64,000 nucleotides of DNA from positions 398,269 to 462,268 of the forward strand of contig NZ_JAOVZN010000006.1 in assembly GCF_025717045.1 (NCBI RefSeq). The letters are read 5' to 3'. The first letter of the stretch is position 1. Every line of letters begins with the position of its first letter. Positions 9,661 through 16,671 of the stretch are shown here, piece by piece. Source of the DNA: Flavobacterium sp. SH_e (GTDB lineage: Bacteria > Bacteroidota > Bacteroidia > Flavobacteriales > Flavobacteriaceae). The translations under genes and the position numbers were made by a program. Below the pieces are notes generated by a model. It did no database searches and was not told where the DNA came from. It saw only the letters and a list, made by a program, of their open reading frames with translations.

Positions 9661-9697
9661 AAAAAGGATTTAATCTGAATAATCCTTTAATCTGTGG
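9661..9697. repeat. Intergenic repeat, family D (AATCTGTGG)
   Basis: AAAGGATT and AATCCTTT pair around an 11-base loop and are followed by AATCTGTGG. Related elements occur at 56430-56486 and 62872-62914. It lies between the convergent genes hflX and the DUF3078 gene. Confidence 0.6.
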
Positions 9698-9746
9698 TAT
9701 TAATAAGTTTTTAAATTTATTTGCTGAAATCTAGCCAATGCAATAT

Positions 9747-10697
9747 TTAAAACCCAAAATTGATTCCTAAACCAAAGACTTCTCGAGTTTGGAAACCTCT
9801 AAAAGCATTATCATCGTAGATTGTTTGGAAAGAAAAGTTTGCCGATAGAAATTTATTTACTTTCATAACAATGTTTAATGAATAATTAATATCGACATTT
9901 TGTGGATCTTCTAAATAATTTGAATATAAATTCAGAGTGTTTTCGGCAGTGACATTAGTCATAATGGCGAGTTTGTAATATACAGAAGCATAGAATCCGA
10001 GTTCGTAACGCATACTTTTATTAGCATCGACGCCAAAATAATATCCGTCAGGAAAAGGTAAGCCTGTCACAGGATCAATGGCTGTGGTGTAAGCTTTGTC
10101 TACAAAAGTGAATTTTGAAGTTAACGGAGCGAAATTTATTTTAAGATTTTCATCTTTTGACCAATAAATACCAGGACCAGTGGTTAGATAACCCGGAGAC
10201 ATGAATTTGGTGTTTTCAGTTCTAATTTCCTTTCCGTTTTCATCTTGACCGTAGATATAACCAGTTGTAAATTGAGTTCTGAAGTTTAGGAAATAAGAGT
10301 AATACCATTCTCCGAATGCTCTTTTTCCGACGATTGAATTGAATTCTAAACGGTCATCTGTTTTCTTTTCAAAATCAGCATTTTTAGTTTGAAGTAAACC
10401 GTAATAGGCAAGAACTTTGTTATCCCAGGTTAAGTCATCTTTTTTGTAGTTGAAATCATAATTGATTCCAAGCGTTCCTGAGAAACTGTCTTCACCTCCA
10501 GCAATCCAATTGTTAAAGCTTGATTGGTTTAATAAAAGAGATACGGTTCCTTTTGCTTTCCAGCCTTCTTCTTCAATTGTATCATTGATTTTTTTTACAG
10601 CTTTTTCGGTATTTTGTGCTAGTTCTTTTTCTGTATTTTGGGCTTGTACAAAAGTAATATTTGCTAAAACGAAGAGTAATAATAGTATCTTTCTCAT
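9747..10697 (-). CDS. DUF3078 outer-membrane-like protein
   Basis: A 316-residue protein with signal peptide MRKILLLLFVLANITFVQA. I chose this start because an upstream in-frame ATG at 10724 lies inside the promoter box. After a short tandem QNTEKELA/QNTEKAVK stretch comes a DUF3078 domain: VSLLLNQSSFNNWIAGGEDSFSGT, then alternating aromatic strands and a final FGLGINFGF, consistent with an outer-membrane beta-barrel of about a dozen strands. Its function is unknown in any organism I can recall. It is the last minus-strand gene of the suf-linked cluster and has its own -7 box, so it may be expressed separately. Its repeated presence beside suf genes in flavobacteria is my recollection, not something shown here. 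Confidence 0.8.
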   Translation of the reverse strand: MRKILLLLFVLANITFVQAQNTEKELAQNTEKAVKKINDTIEEEGWKAKGTVSLLLNQSSFNNWIAGGEDSFSGTLGINYDFNYKKDDLTWDNKVLAYYGLLQTKNADFEKKTDDRLEFNSIVGKRAFGEWYYSYFLNFRTQFTTGYIYGQDENGKEIRTENTKFMSPGYLTTGPGIYWSKDENLKINFAPLTSKFTFVDKAYTTAIDPVTGLPFPDGYYFGVDANKSMRYELGFYASVYYKLAIMTNVTAENTLNLYSNYLEDPQNVDINYSLNIVMKVNKFLSANFSFQTIYDDNAFRGFQTREVFGLGINFGF

Positions 10698-10721
10698 GGT
10701 TTTTAGTTTAGAGTGTATTAT

Positions 10722-10729
10722 CAAATATA
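10722..10729 (-). promoter_or_regulatory. -7 box for the DUF3078 gene
   Basis: TATATTTG on the minus strand, about 25 bases before the ATG at 10697. I found no TTG at the usual 17-20 base spacing, so only the -7 half is supported. Confidence 0.5.
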
Positions 10730-10774
10730 CTAAAAACCAATGAAAAGTTAATGGATACTATATGTTATTGAAGG

Positions 10775-11284
10775 TTATTTCTTAGATTCTTTGTATAATG
10801 GCACTGCAGAACACGCTTCGCCGTACATAATGCTTCGGGCAAAAGGTTGAAGATTATTTGTTGCTAAAATATAAGCGCGCATCGGAACTGGTTTTCTAGA
10901 ACAACCTTTTACAATTACAGGTTTGTTTTGGTAAACGGAGTAATCGATTTTGCTTAAAATTTCTTCGTAAAGGCTTGCGTCAAGATCTTCAATAGTGCCG
11001 TTGACTACTTTTTTTGCAAAAGGTGCTAAATGAACGCTAACCAGAATTAATGCCCAAGCGGGGATTATAGCATCTGTACTGCAATGTACAGCTACGTATT
11101 GATCTTGGTATTGTGACCAATCGTGGTTTTTTAGATGTTCTCTAAAGTCTTTTTCCTTCAATAAAAATCCTTCCAAAAGCCATTGCGAAATGTCAATTTG
11201 CGTGCGGATTCCTTTTGGATAATAATCCTCTAAATCAAAAACTTCTAAAGCACTATTGGCAACTTTATTGATAATTTCTTCCAT
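10775..11284 (-). CDS. DUF2480 family protein
   Basis: A 169-residue cytoplasmic protein starting MEEIINKVANSALEVFDLEDYYP. I prefer this ATG because the upstream extension runs into an intergenic repeat. The family is recognised from EVFDLEDYYPKG, the VAVHCSTDAIIPAWALILV segment and the KGCSRKPVPMRAY segment. Three cysteines sit in conserved-looking settings (HCSTD, KGCSRK, EACSAVP), which would suit metal or thiol chemistry, but this is inference. It follows the DUF59 gene after 81 bases of inverted repeat and closes the suf-linked set together with DUF3078. No experimental role is known to me. Confidence 0.8.
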   Translation of the reverse strand: MEEIINKVANSALEVFDLEDYYPKGIRTQIDISQWLLEGFLLKEKDFREHLKNHDWSQYQDQYVAVHCSTDAIIPAWALILVSVHLAPFAKKVVNGTIEDLDASLYEEILSKIDYSVYQNKPVIVKGCSRKPVPMRAYILATNNLQPFARSIMYGEACSAVPLYKESKK

Positions 11285-11300
11285 GTGAAAAGTTAGTTTC

Positions 11301-11356
11301 AAGTTTAAAGTTTCATGTTTCAAGTTGCGTAACCTGAAACATGAAACTTTAAACCT
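11301..11356. repeat. Long inverted repeat, family C (AAGTTTCA type)
   Basis: Arms 11301-11326 and 11331-11356 pair over 26 bases with two mismatches around GCGT. The unit is built of AAGTTTAAAGTTTCATG. Related AAACTTGAAACT-type sequence lies at 18919-19062. It could form a strong hairpin in the mRNA between the DUF59 and DUF2480 genes. Confidence 0.85.
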
Positions 11357-11365
11357 GAAACAATA

Positions 11366-11689
11366 TTAAAGCATTCCTAATTCTAATTTAGCTTCTTCGC
11401 TCATTAAATCTTTGCTCCAAGGCGGATCAAAAGTAATTTCTACGTCAACATCTTTGATGTTTTCGATTGTTTTTACTTTTTCTTCAACTTCTCTTGGAAG
11501 ACTTTCTGCAACAGGGCAGTTTGGAGAAGTAAGTGTCATAAGGATTTTTACTTCGTAATCTGTGTTTACCATTACGTCATAAATTAATCCTAATTCGTAA
11601 ATATCTACAGGAATCTCAGGATCGTAAATACCTTTTAAAACTCTTACGATTGATTCTCCTAATTCGTTTGTGTCTATTTCTTGTTCCAT
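11366..11689 (-). CDS. DUF59 / MIP18-type Fe-S assembly factor (SufT-like)
   Basis: A 107-residue single-domain protein. YDPEIPVDIYELGLIYDV and TLTSPNCPVAESLPREVEEKV are the two signature blocks of the DUF59 (MIP18, SufT, PaaD) family, and Cys in SPNCP is the conserved reactive cysteine. A WSKDLMSEEAKLELGML tail is usual for the stand-alone bacterial form. Family knowledge: these proteins help mature or deliver Fe-S clusters alongside SUF. The location downstream of sufE on the same strand supports that role. The GxxExxY nuclease gene and its repeats lie between it and sufE, so cotranscription with sufE is uncertain. Confidence 0.9.
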   Translation of the reverse strand: MEQEIDTNELGESIVRVLKGIYDPEIPVDIYELGLIYDVMVNTDYEVKILMTLTSPNCPVAESLPREVEEKVKTIENIKDVDVEITFDPPWSKDLMSEEAKLELGML

Positions 11690-11705
11690 TTTTTATTTTT
11701 GTTTT

Positions 11706-11737
11706 ACCATATAAGTTATATAAGTTCATTTAAAATT
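11706..11737 (+). repeat. Repeat copy 1 flanking the GxxExxY gene
   Basis: ACCATATAAGTTATATAAG followed by TTCATTTAAA. It matches a direct copy at 12247-12276 and an inverted copy ending at 12349. All three share ACCATAT near one end, AT-TAAG and ATTTAA. Confidence 0.65.
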
Positions 11738-11773
11738 AAACTTAATAATTAATGATGATGTTTGTTTTTATGT

Positions 11774-12166
11774 TTAATCTTCTAGCCAGCGATATAGCTC
11801 GTTGACATATGTTTTTTGGCCTTCATGGTAAATGTTTGTTACATTAAAGTTTATCATTAAACCAATTGGTGAATTTAAAAGTTTCATATAAGACATCAGT
11901 TTTGCAACATGAATTGGTATAATTTGATCGACTGATTTCAATTCAAGAACTAAACAATTTTCGATGAATAGATCACATCTCAGATTTGATTCTAATTCTA
12001 AACCTTTATATTCGACAGGAATAACCAATTCAGATTTAAAATTGATTCCTCTCAATGATAATTCTTTGATCATGCATTGATGATAAATACTTTCTAAAAG
12101 CCCTGCTCCAATACTTTTATGAACTTCAATTGCGGCTCCATTAACCTGATAAATTAAATCGGTCAA
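11774..12166 (-). CDS. GxxExxY protein (PD-(D/E)XK nuclease superfamily)
   Basis: A 130-residue protein if translated from TTG. The name-giving motif is G22-LL-E25-SI-Y28, and a D65...E75-L-K77 triad (RCDLFIEN...LELKS) matches the PD-(D/E)XK nuclease core. The usual homologue start reads M-T-K-K-Y-L-T-D; here the same residues T-K-K-Y precede the TTG but the codon at the expected Met is ATT (12179-12181). The true start may therefore be ATT or the TTG, and no ATG exists in frame. Function is unknown; a nuclease fold is supported by motif only. The gene stands between sufE and the DUF59 gene, and repeat copies lie on both sides (11706-11737, 12247-12276, 12320-12349), which suggests an inserted element. 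Confidence 0.85.
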   Translation of the reverse strand: MTDLIYQVNGAAIEVHKSIGAGLLESIYHQCMIKELSLRGINFKSELVIPVEYKGLELESNLRCDLFIENCLVLELKSVDQIIPIHVAKLMSYMKLLNSPIGLMINFNVTNIYHEGQKTYVNELYRWLED

Positions 12167-12246
12167 ATATTTCTTTGTAATTATTACTTTTTTAGTAATA
12201 ATAAGAAATAAAAAAGAAGGATAAAACTTATCTTATTTCTTTTTTC

Positions 12247-12276
12247 ACCATATTGAGAAATGTAAGTTTATTTAAA
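12247..12276 (+). repeat. Repeat copy 2 flanking the GxxExxY gene (direct)
   Basis: ACCATATTGAGAAATGTAAG then TTTATTTAAA. Same orientation as copy 1, with about 23 of 30 positions shared by eye. Confidence 0.6.
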
Positions 12277-12319
12277 TGTTTTGCTTATATTTCACTATAT
12301 AAATAATCTAAGCTCCAAA

Positions 12320-12349
12320 ACTTAAATTTTCTTACATCACTTATATGGT
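12320..12349 (-). repeat. Repeat copy 3 flanking the GxxExxY gene (inverted)
   Basis: Read on the minus strand it begins ACCATATAAGTGATGTAAG and continues with an ATTTAA block. The first eleven bases are identical to copy 1 in inverted orientation. Confidence 0.6.
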
Positions 12350-12359
12350 TTAAAATTTT

Positions 12360-12785
12360 TTAATTTTTGTTTTTAGCATCAAAAGCCAAAGCGTACATTT
12401 TGATGTTTTTTATCATCGAAACCAAACCGTTGGCACGAGTTGCTGATAAATGTTCTTTTAGGCCAATTTCGTCTATAAAATCAGTATCGGCTTCTAGAAT
12501 ATCTTTTGCTTTTTGATTAGAGAAAGCACGAATTAAAATTGCAATAATTCCTTTGGTCAAAATTGCGTCACTATCCGCAGTGAAAACAATTTTATCATCA
12601 TTTTGCTCACCTTGTAACCAAACCTTAGATTGGCAACCTTTGATTAAATTATCGTCGGTTTTGTATTCTTCTTTGATTAACGGAAGACTTTTTCCTAGTT
12701 CGATGATGTATTCATAACGCTGCATCCAGTCGTCGAACATTGAAAATTCGTCTATTATTTCGTCTTGTATTTCTTTTATTGTCAT
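12360..12785 (-). CDS. sufE: Cysteine desulfurase activator SufE
   Basis: A 141-residue cytoplasmic sulfur-transfer protein. Cys51 in IKGCQSKVWL is the sulfur-accepting residue and has the same number as in E. coli SufE. The N-terminal helix (IQDEIIDEFSMFDDWMQRYEYIIELGK) and the ATRANGLVSMIKNIKMYA C-terminal helix complete the fold. Family knowledge: SufE takes persulfide from SufS and passes it to SufB in the SufBCD scaffold. The start codon lies two bases from the stop of the upstream lipoprotein gene, so the two are translated from one message that begins at sufS. Confidence 0.95.
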   Translation of the reverse strand: MTIKEIQDEIIDEFSMFDDWMQRYEYIIELGKSLPLIKEEYKTDDNLIKGCQSKVWLQGEQNDDKIVFTADSDAILTKGIIAILIRAFSNQKAKDILEADTDFIDEIGLKEHLSATRANGLVSMIKNIKMYALAFDAKNKN

Positions 12786-12787
12786 AA

Positions 12788-13213
12788 TTATTCTTTCACA
12801 AAATCTACTAATAAATTTACTAGTTTTTCGATTTCTTTTGGAGGAAAACCATTGTCGAAACCTGCTGTTTCGTATGTTTTTCCATCTTCAGTTATTTTTA
12901 AATTTCCTATCGCGGCGCCGTCATAAGTACGTTTGTCAGTTGGTGCTTTTAAGGAAGAAAGGCTTTCTAAATTTACTTTTGAATAGGCATCAACAATCTC
13001 ATTCCATTTTGCATCATTAATCTTGCTTTGAACAGTTTCTCCGTTACGTTCTTTAACAACAGAAACCGATTTGTTTTGTACTACAATACTTTTGTAATAG
13101 CCTCTCGACATTGCAGAATATTCAATTTGAGTCGATTTCATGTCTGCTTTTTTTTGACTGCAGCATCCCGTAGCAATAAAAAGTGTCAGGAGCAATAATG
13201 ATACTATTCGCAT
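12788..13213 (-). CDS. Small lipoprotein between sufS and sufE
   Basis: A 141-residue protein with a lipoprotein signal: MRIVSLLLLTLFIATGC, lipid cysteine at 17 and a second cysteine at 18. The rest is a compact alpha/beta sequence of about 120 residues with a YDGAAIGNLKITEDGKTY core and a FPPKEIEKLVNLLVDFVKE C-terminal helix. It contains no cysteine beyond the signal region, so direct cluster binding is unlikely. It sits 12 bases after sufS and two bases before sufE, which makes a shared transcript nearly certain. I do not recognise the family. An envelope protein inside a cytoplasmic Fe-S operon is odd and its role cannot be inferred from sequence. Confidence 0.85.
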   Translation of the reverse strand: MRIVSLLLLTLFIATGCCSQKKADMKSTQIEYSAMSRGYYKSIVVQNKSVSVVKERNGETVQSKINDAKWNEIVDAYSKVNLESLSSLKAPTDKRTYDGAAIGNLKITEDGKTYETAGFDNGFPPKEIEKLVNLLVDFVKE

Positions 13214-13225
13214 ATAATTTGTTTT

Positions 13226-14440
13226 TTAGCTTAACATAGTTTGTGCTTTCTTAACAGCATCAACCATTTGATCGATTTCTTCTTTAGTATTATAGAAAGA
13301 AAACGAAGCGCGAATCGTTCCTGGAATACAGAAGAAATTCATAATTGGCTGTGCGCAATGATGTCCGGTTCTAACAGCAATTCCAAGTTTATCTATAATA
13401 GAACCAACATCATACGGGTGAATTCCATCAATATTAAACGAAACTACAGAAGCTTTGTTTTTTGTGTTTCCGTAAATTCTAATGCCTTCAATTTCGTTAA
13501 GACGTTTTGTTGCGTGCTCCAACAATTCATTTTCATATTCATGAATTTTATCAAAACCGATCTCGTTTAAATAATCAATTGCAGTCCCTAAAACAATTCC
13601 GCCAGCGATATTTGGGGTTCCTGCCTCAAATTTATGAGGAAGATCAGCGTAAGTTGTTTTTTCGAAAGTCACTTCTTTGATCATTTCGCCACCACCTTGA
13701 TAAGGAGGAAGTTTGTTCAGCCATTCTTCTTTTCCATAAAGAATTCCAGTTCCTGTTGGACCACACATTTTATGTCCTGAAAAAGCATAAAAATCACAAT
13801 CTAATTCCTGAACATCTGGTTTTAAATGCGGAACAGCCTGCGCGCCATCAATTAAAACTGCAGAACCTACAGCATGTGCTTTATCAATAATATATTTGAT
13901 TGGATTGATTACACCCAATGCATTTGAAATATGATTTACAGTGACGATTTTCGTTTTATCCGATAGTAATTTATCAAATTCCTCAATGATTAATTCTCCA
14001 TTGTCATCGATTGGAATAACTTTTAAAACAGCCCCTGTTTTTTCGCATAACATTTGCCAAGGCACAATGTTACTATGATGTTCTAATGAAGAAACCACAA
14101 CTTCATCGCCAGGTTTTAAAATAGAAGCAAATCCGTTTGCAACTAAATTAATACCATGAGTTGTTCCTGAAGTAAAAAGCACTTCATAGGCATGTTTTGC
14201 GTTGATGTGATCTTTTACTTTTCCGCGAGCAACCTCATAAGCGTCAGTTGCTAACTGGCTCAAAGTGTGAACGCCACGGTGAATGTTGGCATTGATTTCG
14301 TTATAATATTTTACTTCAGCATCAATTACAACTTGTGGTTTTTGCGAAGTAGCTCCGTTGTCGAAATATACTAATGGCTTTCCGTTTACAGTTTGCGAAA
14401 GTATCGGGAAATCAGCTCTTATTTTTTGAATATCTAGCAT
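13226..14440 (-). CDS. sufS: Cysteine desulfurase SufS
   Basis: A 404-residue PLP enzyme of the group II (SufS/CsdA) class that converts cysteine to alanine and a protein persulfide. Lys224 in FSGHKMCGPTGTG is the Schiff-base lysine, Cys362 in RTGHHCAQP is the persulfide cysteine, and SLEHHSNIVPWQ supplies the PLP-stacking histidine. Length is that of E. coli SufS. It is preceded by its own -7 box, so this half of the suf region (sufS, lipoprotein, sufE) is likely a second transcript. Three plus-strand genes and two repeats separate it from sufD, which in an unbroken operon would be its neighbour. Confidence 0.97.
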   Translation of the reverse strand: MLDIQKIRADFPILSQTVNGKPLVYFDNGATSQKPQVVIDAEVKYYNEINANIHRGVHTLSQLATDAYEVARGKVKDHINAKHAYEVLFTSGTTHGINLVANGFASILKPGDEVVVSSLEHHSNIVPWQMLCEKTGAVLKVIPIDDNGELIIEEFDKLLSDKTKIVTVNHISNALGVINPIKYIIDKAHAVGSAVLIDGAQAVPHLKPDVQELDCDFYAFSGHKMCGPTGTGILYGKEEWLNKLPPYQGGGEMIKEVTFEKTTYADLPHKFEAGTPNIAGGIVLGTAIDYLNEIGFDKIHEYENELLEHATKRLNEIEGIRIYGNTKNKASVVSFNIDGIHPYDVGSIIDKLGIAVRTGHHCAQPIMNFFCIPGTIRASFSFYNTKEEIDQMVDAVKKAQTMLS

Positions 14441-14465
14441 GTCTTATTTAGAAAAAATCTATTTA

Positions 14466-14473
14466 CAAAAGTA
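14466..14473 (-). promoter_or_regulatory. -7 box of sufS
   Basis: TACTTTTG on the minus strand, predicting a start near 14459 and a leader of about 20 bases. No well-placed TTG was found, so the -33 half is unsupported. Confidence 0.5.
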
Positions 14474-14660
14474 CTAAAACTAAATTTGTTTATACAGGAA
14501 TTCTATAATTTCCTTTTATGATACGATTGTCGGATGTTGTAAATGCTGATTCCGTAAAAATACTTTCGGTTTTCTGCATTATCCGAATTGGATTTATAAT
14601 TTGAGTTCTAAAATCGTGAACATAAATTATTTATATTGCATTAAAAATATCTAACTCATC

Positions 14661-16010
14661 ATGAAAAAATTTCTCAAAGTACTTTTGCTTGTAGTGGTTC
14701 TTGCCTTTTTGTATTTCGGATTTACGACCTATCCGAAGCTTGATTTGATTTCTGGTTTCTCGGCCAAAAGTGTTGCGTCAGGGCATTTTATTGACAATCG
14801 TTCGTTGGATTTAATTCAGAAAACCGACAATGATATCAATTTGGTTGATTTGGCTAAAAACTCAATCGATGATGCTGGAAAATTTGCTATTTCTTCTGTT
14901 TACGGATTGAAAGAAAGAAAAGCCATTTATCGAGAAGGTCTTGGGGCAACTTTGATTAACGATGATTTTGATATTACAAAACCATATCTGCTTCCAAAAA
15001 GAACAAAATTAGAAAATAATCTTCCTTTTCCATACGGAAATAATGAACCAAAAGATTCTGTTTTTGCGAATATTGATTATTCCAAATTGAAAAAAGCGGT
15101 TGATAATGCGTTTGATAAAACGGGAGGAAGAATTAAAAGAACTCGTGCAGTTGTGGTTTTATACAAAGATCATTTAATCGCCGAAAAATACGATACAGGT
15201 TTCAATAAAGACAGTAAAATTTTGGGTTGGTCGATGACCAAAAGTATAACAAGTTCGGCTTTTGGAGTTTTGGCTAAACAAGGAAAAATTGATATTTATA
15301 AACCTGCACCAGTTGCAGAATGGCAAAATGATGAACGAAAAAACATTACGCTCAACGATTTGCTTCACATGAATTCTGGTTTAGAATGGGAAGAAAATTA
15401 CAGTACGATTTGCGATGCAACAAAAATGCTTTTTCAAGCCGAAGATATGGGAAAAGTGCAATTGGAAAAACCGGCTCAGTTCAAACCAAATACTCATTGG
15501 AATTATTCTTCAGGAACAACCAATTTATTGTCACTGATTTTAAGAAGACATTTTAAAACACAGCAAGAATATCTAGATTTTTGGTACAGTGCCGTAATCG
15601 ACAAAATCGGAATGAACTCCATGATTGTTGAACAAGATATGTCTGGAACTTTCGTAGGTTCATCTTACGGATGGGCAACGCCAAGAGATTGGTCAAAATT
15701 CGGATTATTATACCTCAGAAAAGGAAATTGGAACGGAGAGCAAATCCTTGATGAAAGTTGGGTAAAATATACTGCAACTCCAACGAATACTTCGGAAGGT
15801 AAATATGGCGCACAATTCTGGCTAAATGCTGGAGGTAAATTCTCTGATGTTCCAAGAGATATGTTTTATTGCAGTGGATATCAAGGTCAAATGGTGGCGA
15901 TTATTCCATCAAAAGATATGGTAATAGTGAGAATGGGAGTGAGAGAAGAAGAACCAGGATTTGATTTTAATGGGTTTTTGAAGGGAATTATTGAGAGTGT
16001 GAAGAAATAA
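14661..16010 (+). CDS. Serine hydrolase, class C beta-lactamase-like
   Basis: A 449-residue protein with one N-terminal hydrophobic segment (residues 7-20, a membrane anchor or uncleaved signal). The penicillin-binding-protein/AmpC-type fold begins around residue 140. Ser191 in GWSMTKS is the S-x-x-K nucleophile, Tyr281 in HWNYSSG is the Y-x-S/N motif, and CSGYQGQMV occupies the position of the third (K/H-x-G) motif. NDLLHMNSGLEWEE is typical of the EstB/LACTB-like group. Family knowledge covers esterases, D-amino-acid peptidases and beta-lactamases, and the substrate here is unknown. It is the first gene of a plus-strand trio inserted in the minus-strand suf region, and the next gene starts three bases after its stop. 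Confidence 0.88.
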   Translation: MKKFLKVLLLVVVLAFLYFGFTTYPKLDLISGFSAKSVASGHFIDNRSLDLIQKTDNDINLVDLAKNSIDDAGKFAISSVYGLKERKAIYREGLGATLINDDFDITKPYLLPKRTKLENNLPFPYGNNEPKDSVFANIDYSKLKKAVDNAFDKTGGRIKRTRAVVVLYKDHLIAEKYDTGFNKDSKILGWSMTKSITSSAFGVLAKQGKIDIYKPAPVAEWQNDERKNITLNDLLHMNSGLEWEENYSTICDATKMLFQAEDMGKVQLEKPAQFKPNTHWNYSSGTTNLLSLILRRHFKTQQEYLDFWYSAVIDKIGMNSMIVEQDMSGTFVGSSYGWATPRDWSKFGLLYLRKGNWNGEQILDESWVKYTATPTNTSEGKYGAQFWLNAGGKFSDVPRDMFYCSGYQGQMVAIIPSKDMVIVRMGVREEEPGFDFNGFLKGIIESVKK

Positions 16011-16013
16011 TAA

Positions 16014-16484
16014 ATGGCAATTTTAAAAAGAATAGAAAATGATGAGCTTTATTTATATATGAATGGAGTTCTCATTTATAAACGTTGGTTAAGTACTGGA
16101 AATTCCAAAATATTTGATGTCATGGCTTATGACAAATATACGTTGATGAGTTATAAAGATTTTCAGTATGAAAATTCAAATGAATTATTATACATTAAAG
16201 CTAAAATTAGATTAAAAGATACGATAGAAGGAGGAAGGCAAACCGGAATCGCTAGCGGTTACAGACCTAATCATGTTTTTGAGTATACAAATGATGGGAA
16301 AATAAATCAAACTTTTATGGGTGATATTATTTTTGAAAATCAATCGACTATTGAACCAGGAGAAGAAAAAATAGTTACCGTTAGATTTTTAGTTAATCAA
16401 CCAATTGAAAAATATCTTAATAAAGGACAAGTTTGGTGGATTCATGAAGGTCCTAATTTAGTTGGAAGTGCAGAGATTTTTTAA
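16014..16484 (+). CDS. Stand-alone EF-Tu domain-3-like protein
   Basis: A 156-residue protein with no GTPase domain. From residue 57 to the end it follows the C-terminal beta-barrel (domain 3) of elongation factor Tu: IKAKIRL, EGGRQTGIASGYRPNHVFEY (compare the EGGR-T-F-GYRPQFYFR block of EF-Tu), IEPGEEKIVTVRFL (PGD/PGE turn before a beta-strand), and WIHEGPNLVGSAEIF (compare the REGGRTVGAG end). The first 55 residues are unlike EF-Tu. There is no signal peptide, so it is cytoplasmic. In EF-Tu this domain contacts the T stem of tRNA and EF-Ts, but whether that survives here is unknown. It is translationally close to the serine hydrolase (3-base gap) and precedes a tiny membrane protein. Confidence 0.7.
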   Translation: MAILKRIENDELYLYMNGVLIYKRWLSTGNSKIFDVMAYDKYTLMSYKDFQYENSNELLYIKAKIRLKDTIEGGRQTGIASGYRPNHVFEYTNDGKINQTFMGDIIFENQSTIEPGEEKIVTVRFLVNQPIEKYLNKGQVWWIHEGPNLVGSAEIF

Positions 16485-16500
16485 AATATAATGAGTACTT

Positions 16501-16668
16501 ATGAAGAAATTATTACATCCAATTGTTCTATTAATAATCGGTTTTGTTTTAAATGCATTTGCATGGTCTACTAGTATTGGTCATCCATTTAATACAATTT
16601 GTTTATTACTTGGATTGGGATTGTTTTTCTTAGGGATTATATTGTCAGTAATAAAAATTAGGGAATAA
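16501..16668 (+). CDS. Small two-helix membrane protein (55 residues)
   Basis: An open frame from ATG at 16501 encodes MKKLLHPIVLLIIGFVLNAF... with two hydrophobic helices (about residues 7-24 and 30-50) and a basic C-terminus (VIKIRE). It starts 16 bases after the previous stop codon and the codon use is like its neighbours. A second ATG at 16491 in another frame closes after 28 codons and is not preferred. I do not recognise the family. The order serine hydrolase, EF-Tu-like, membrane protein suggests one transcript. Confidence 0.55.
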   Translation: MKKLLHPIVLLIIGFVLNAFAWSTSIGHPFNTICLLLGLGLFFLGIILSVIKIRE

Positions 16669-16671
16669 TAT

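Noticed and set aside
12838..13020. Short plus-strand frame opposite the suf lipoprotein gene
   Set aside because: A shadow of the minus-strand lipoprotein gene, with unusual composition and no motif.
16491..16577. Alternative small frame starting at 16491
   Set aside because: It closes after 28 codons and gives a Cys-rich mix with no hydrophobic pattern, whereas the frame from 16501 is a coherent two-helix membrane protein.
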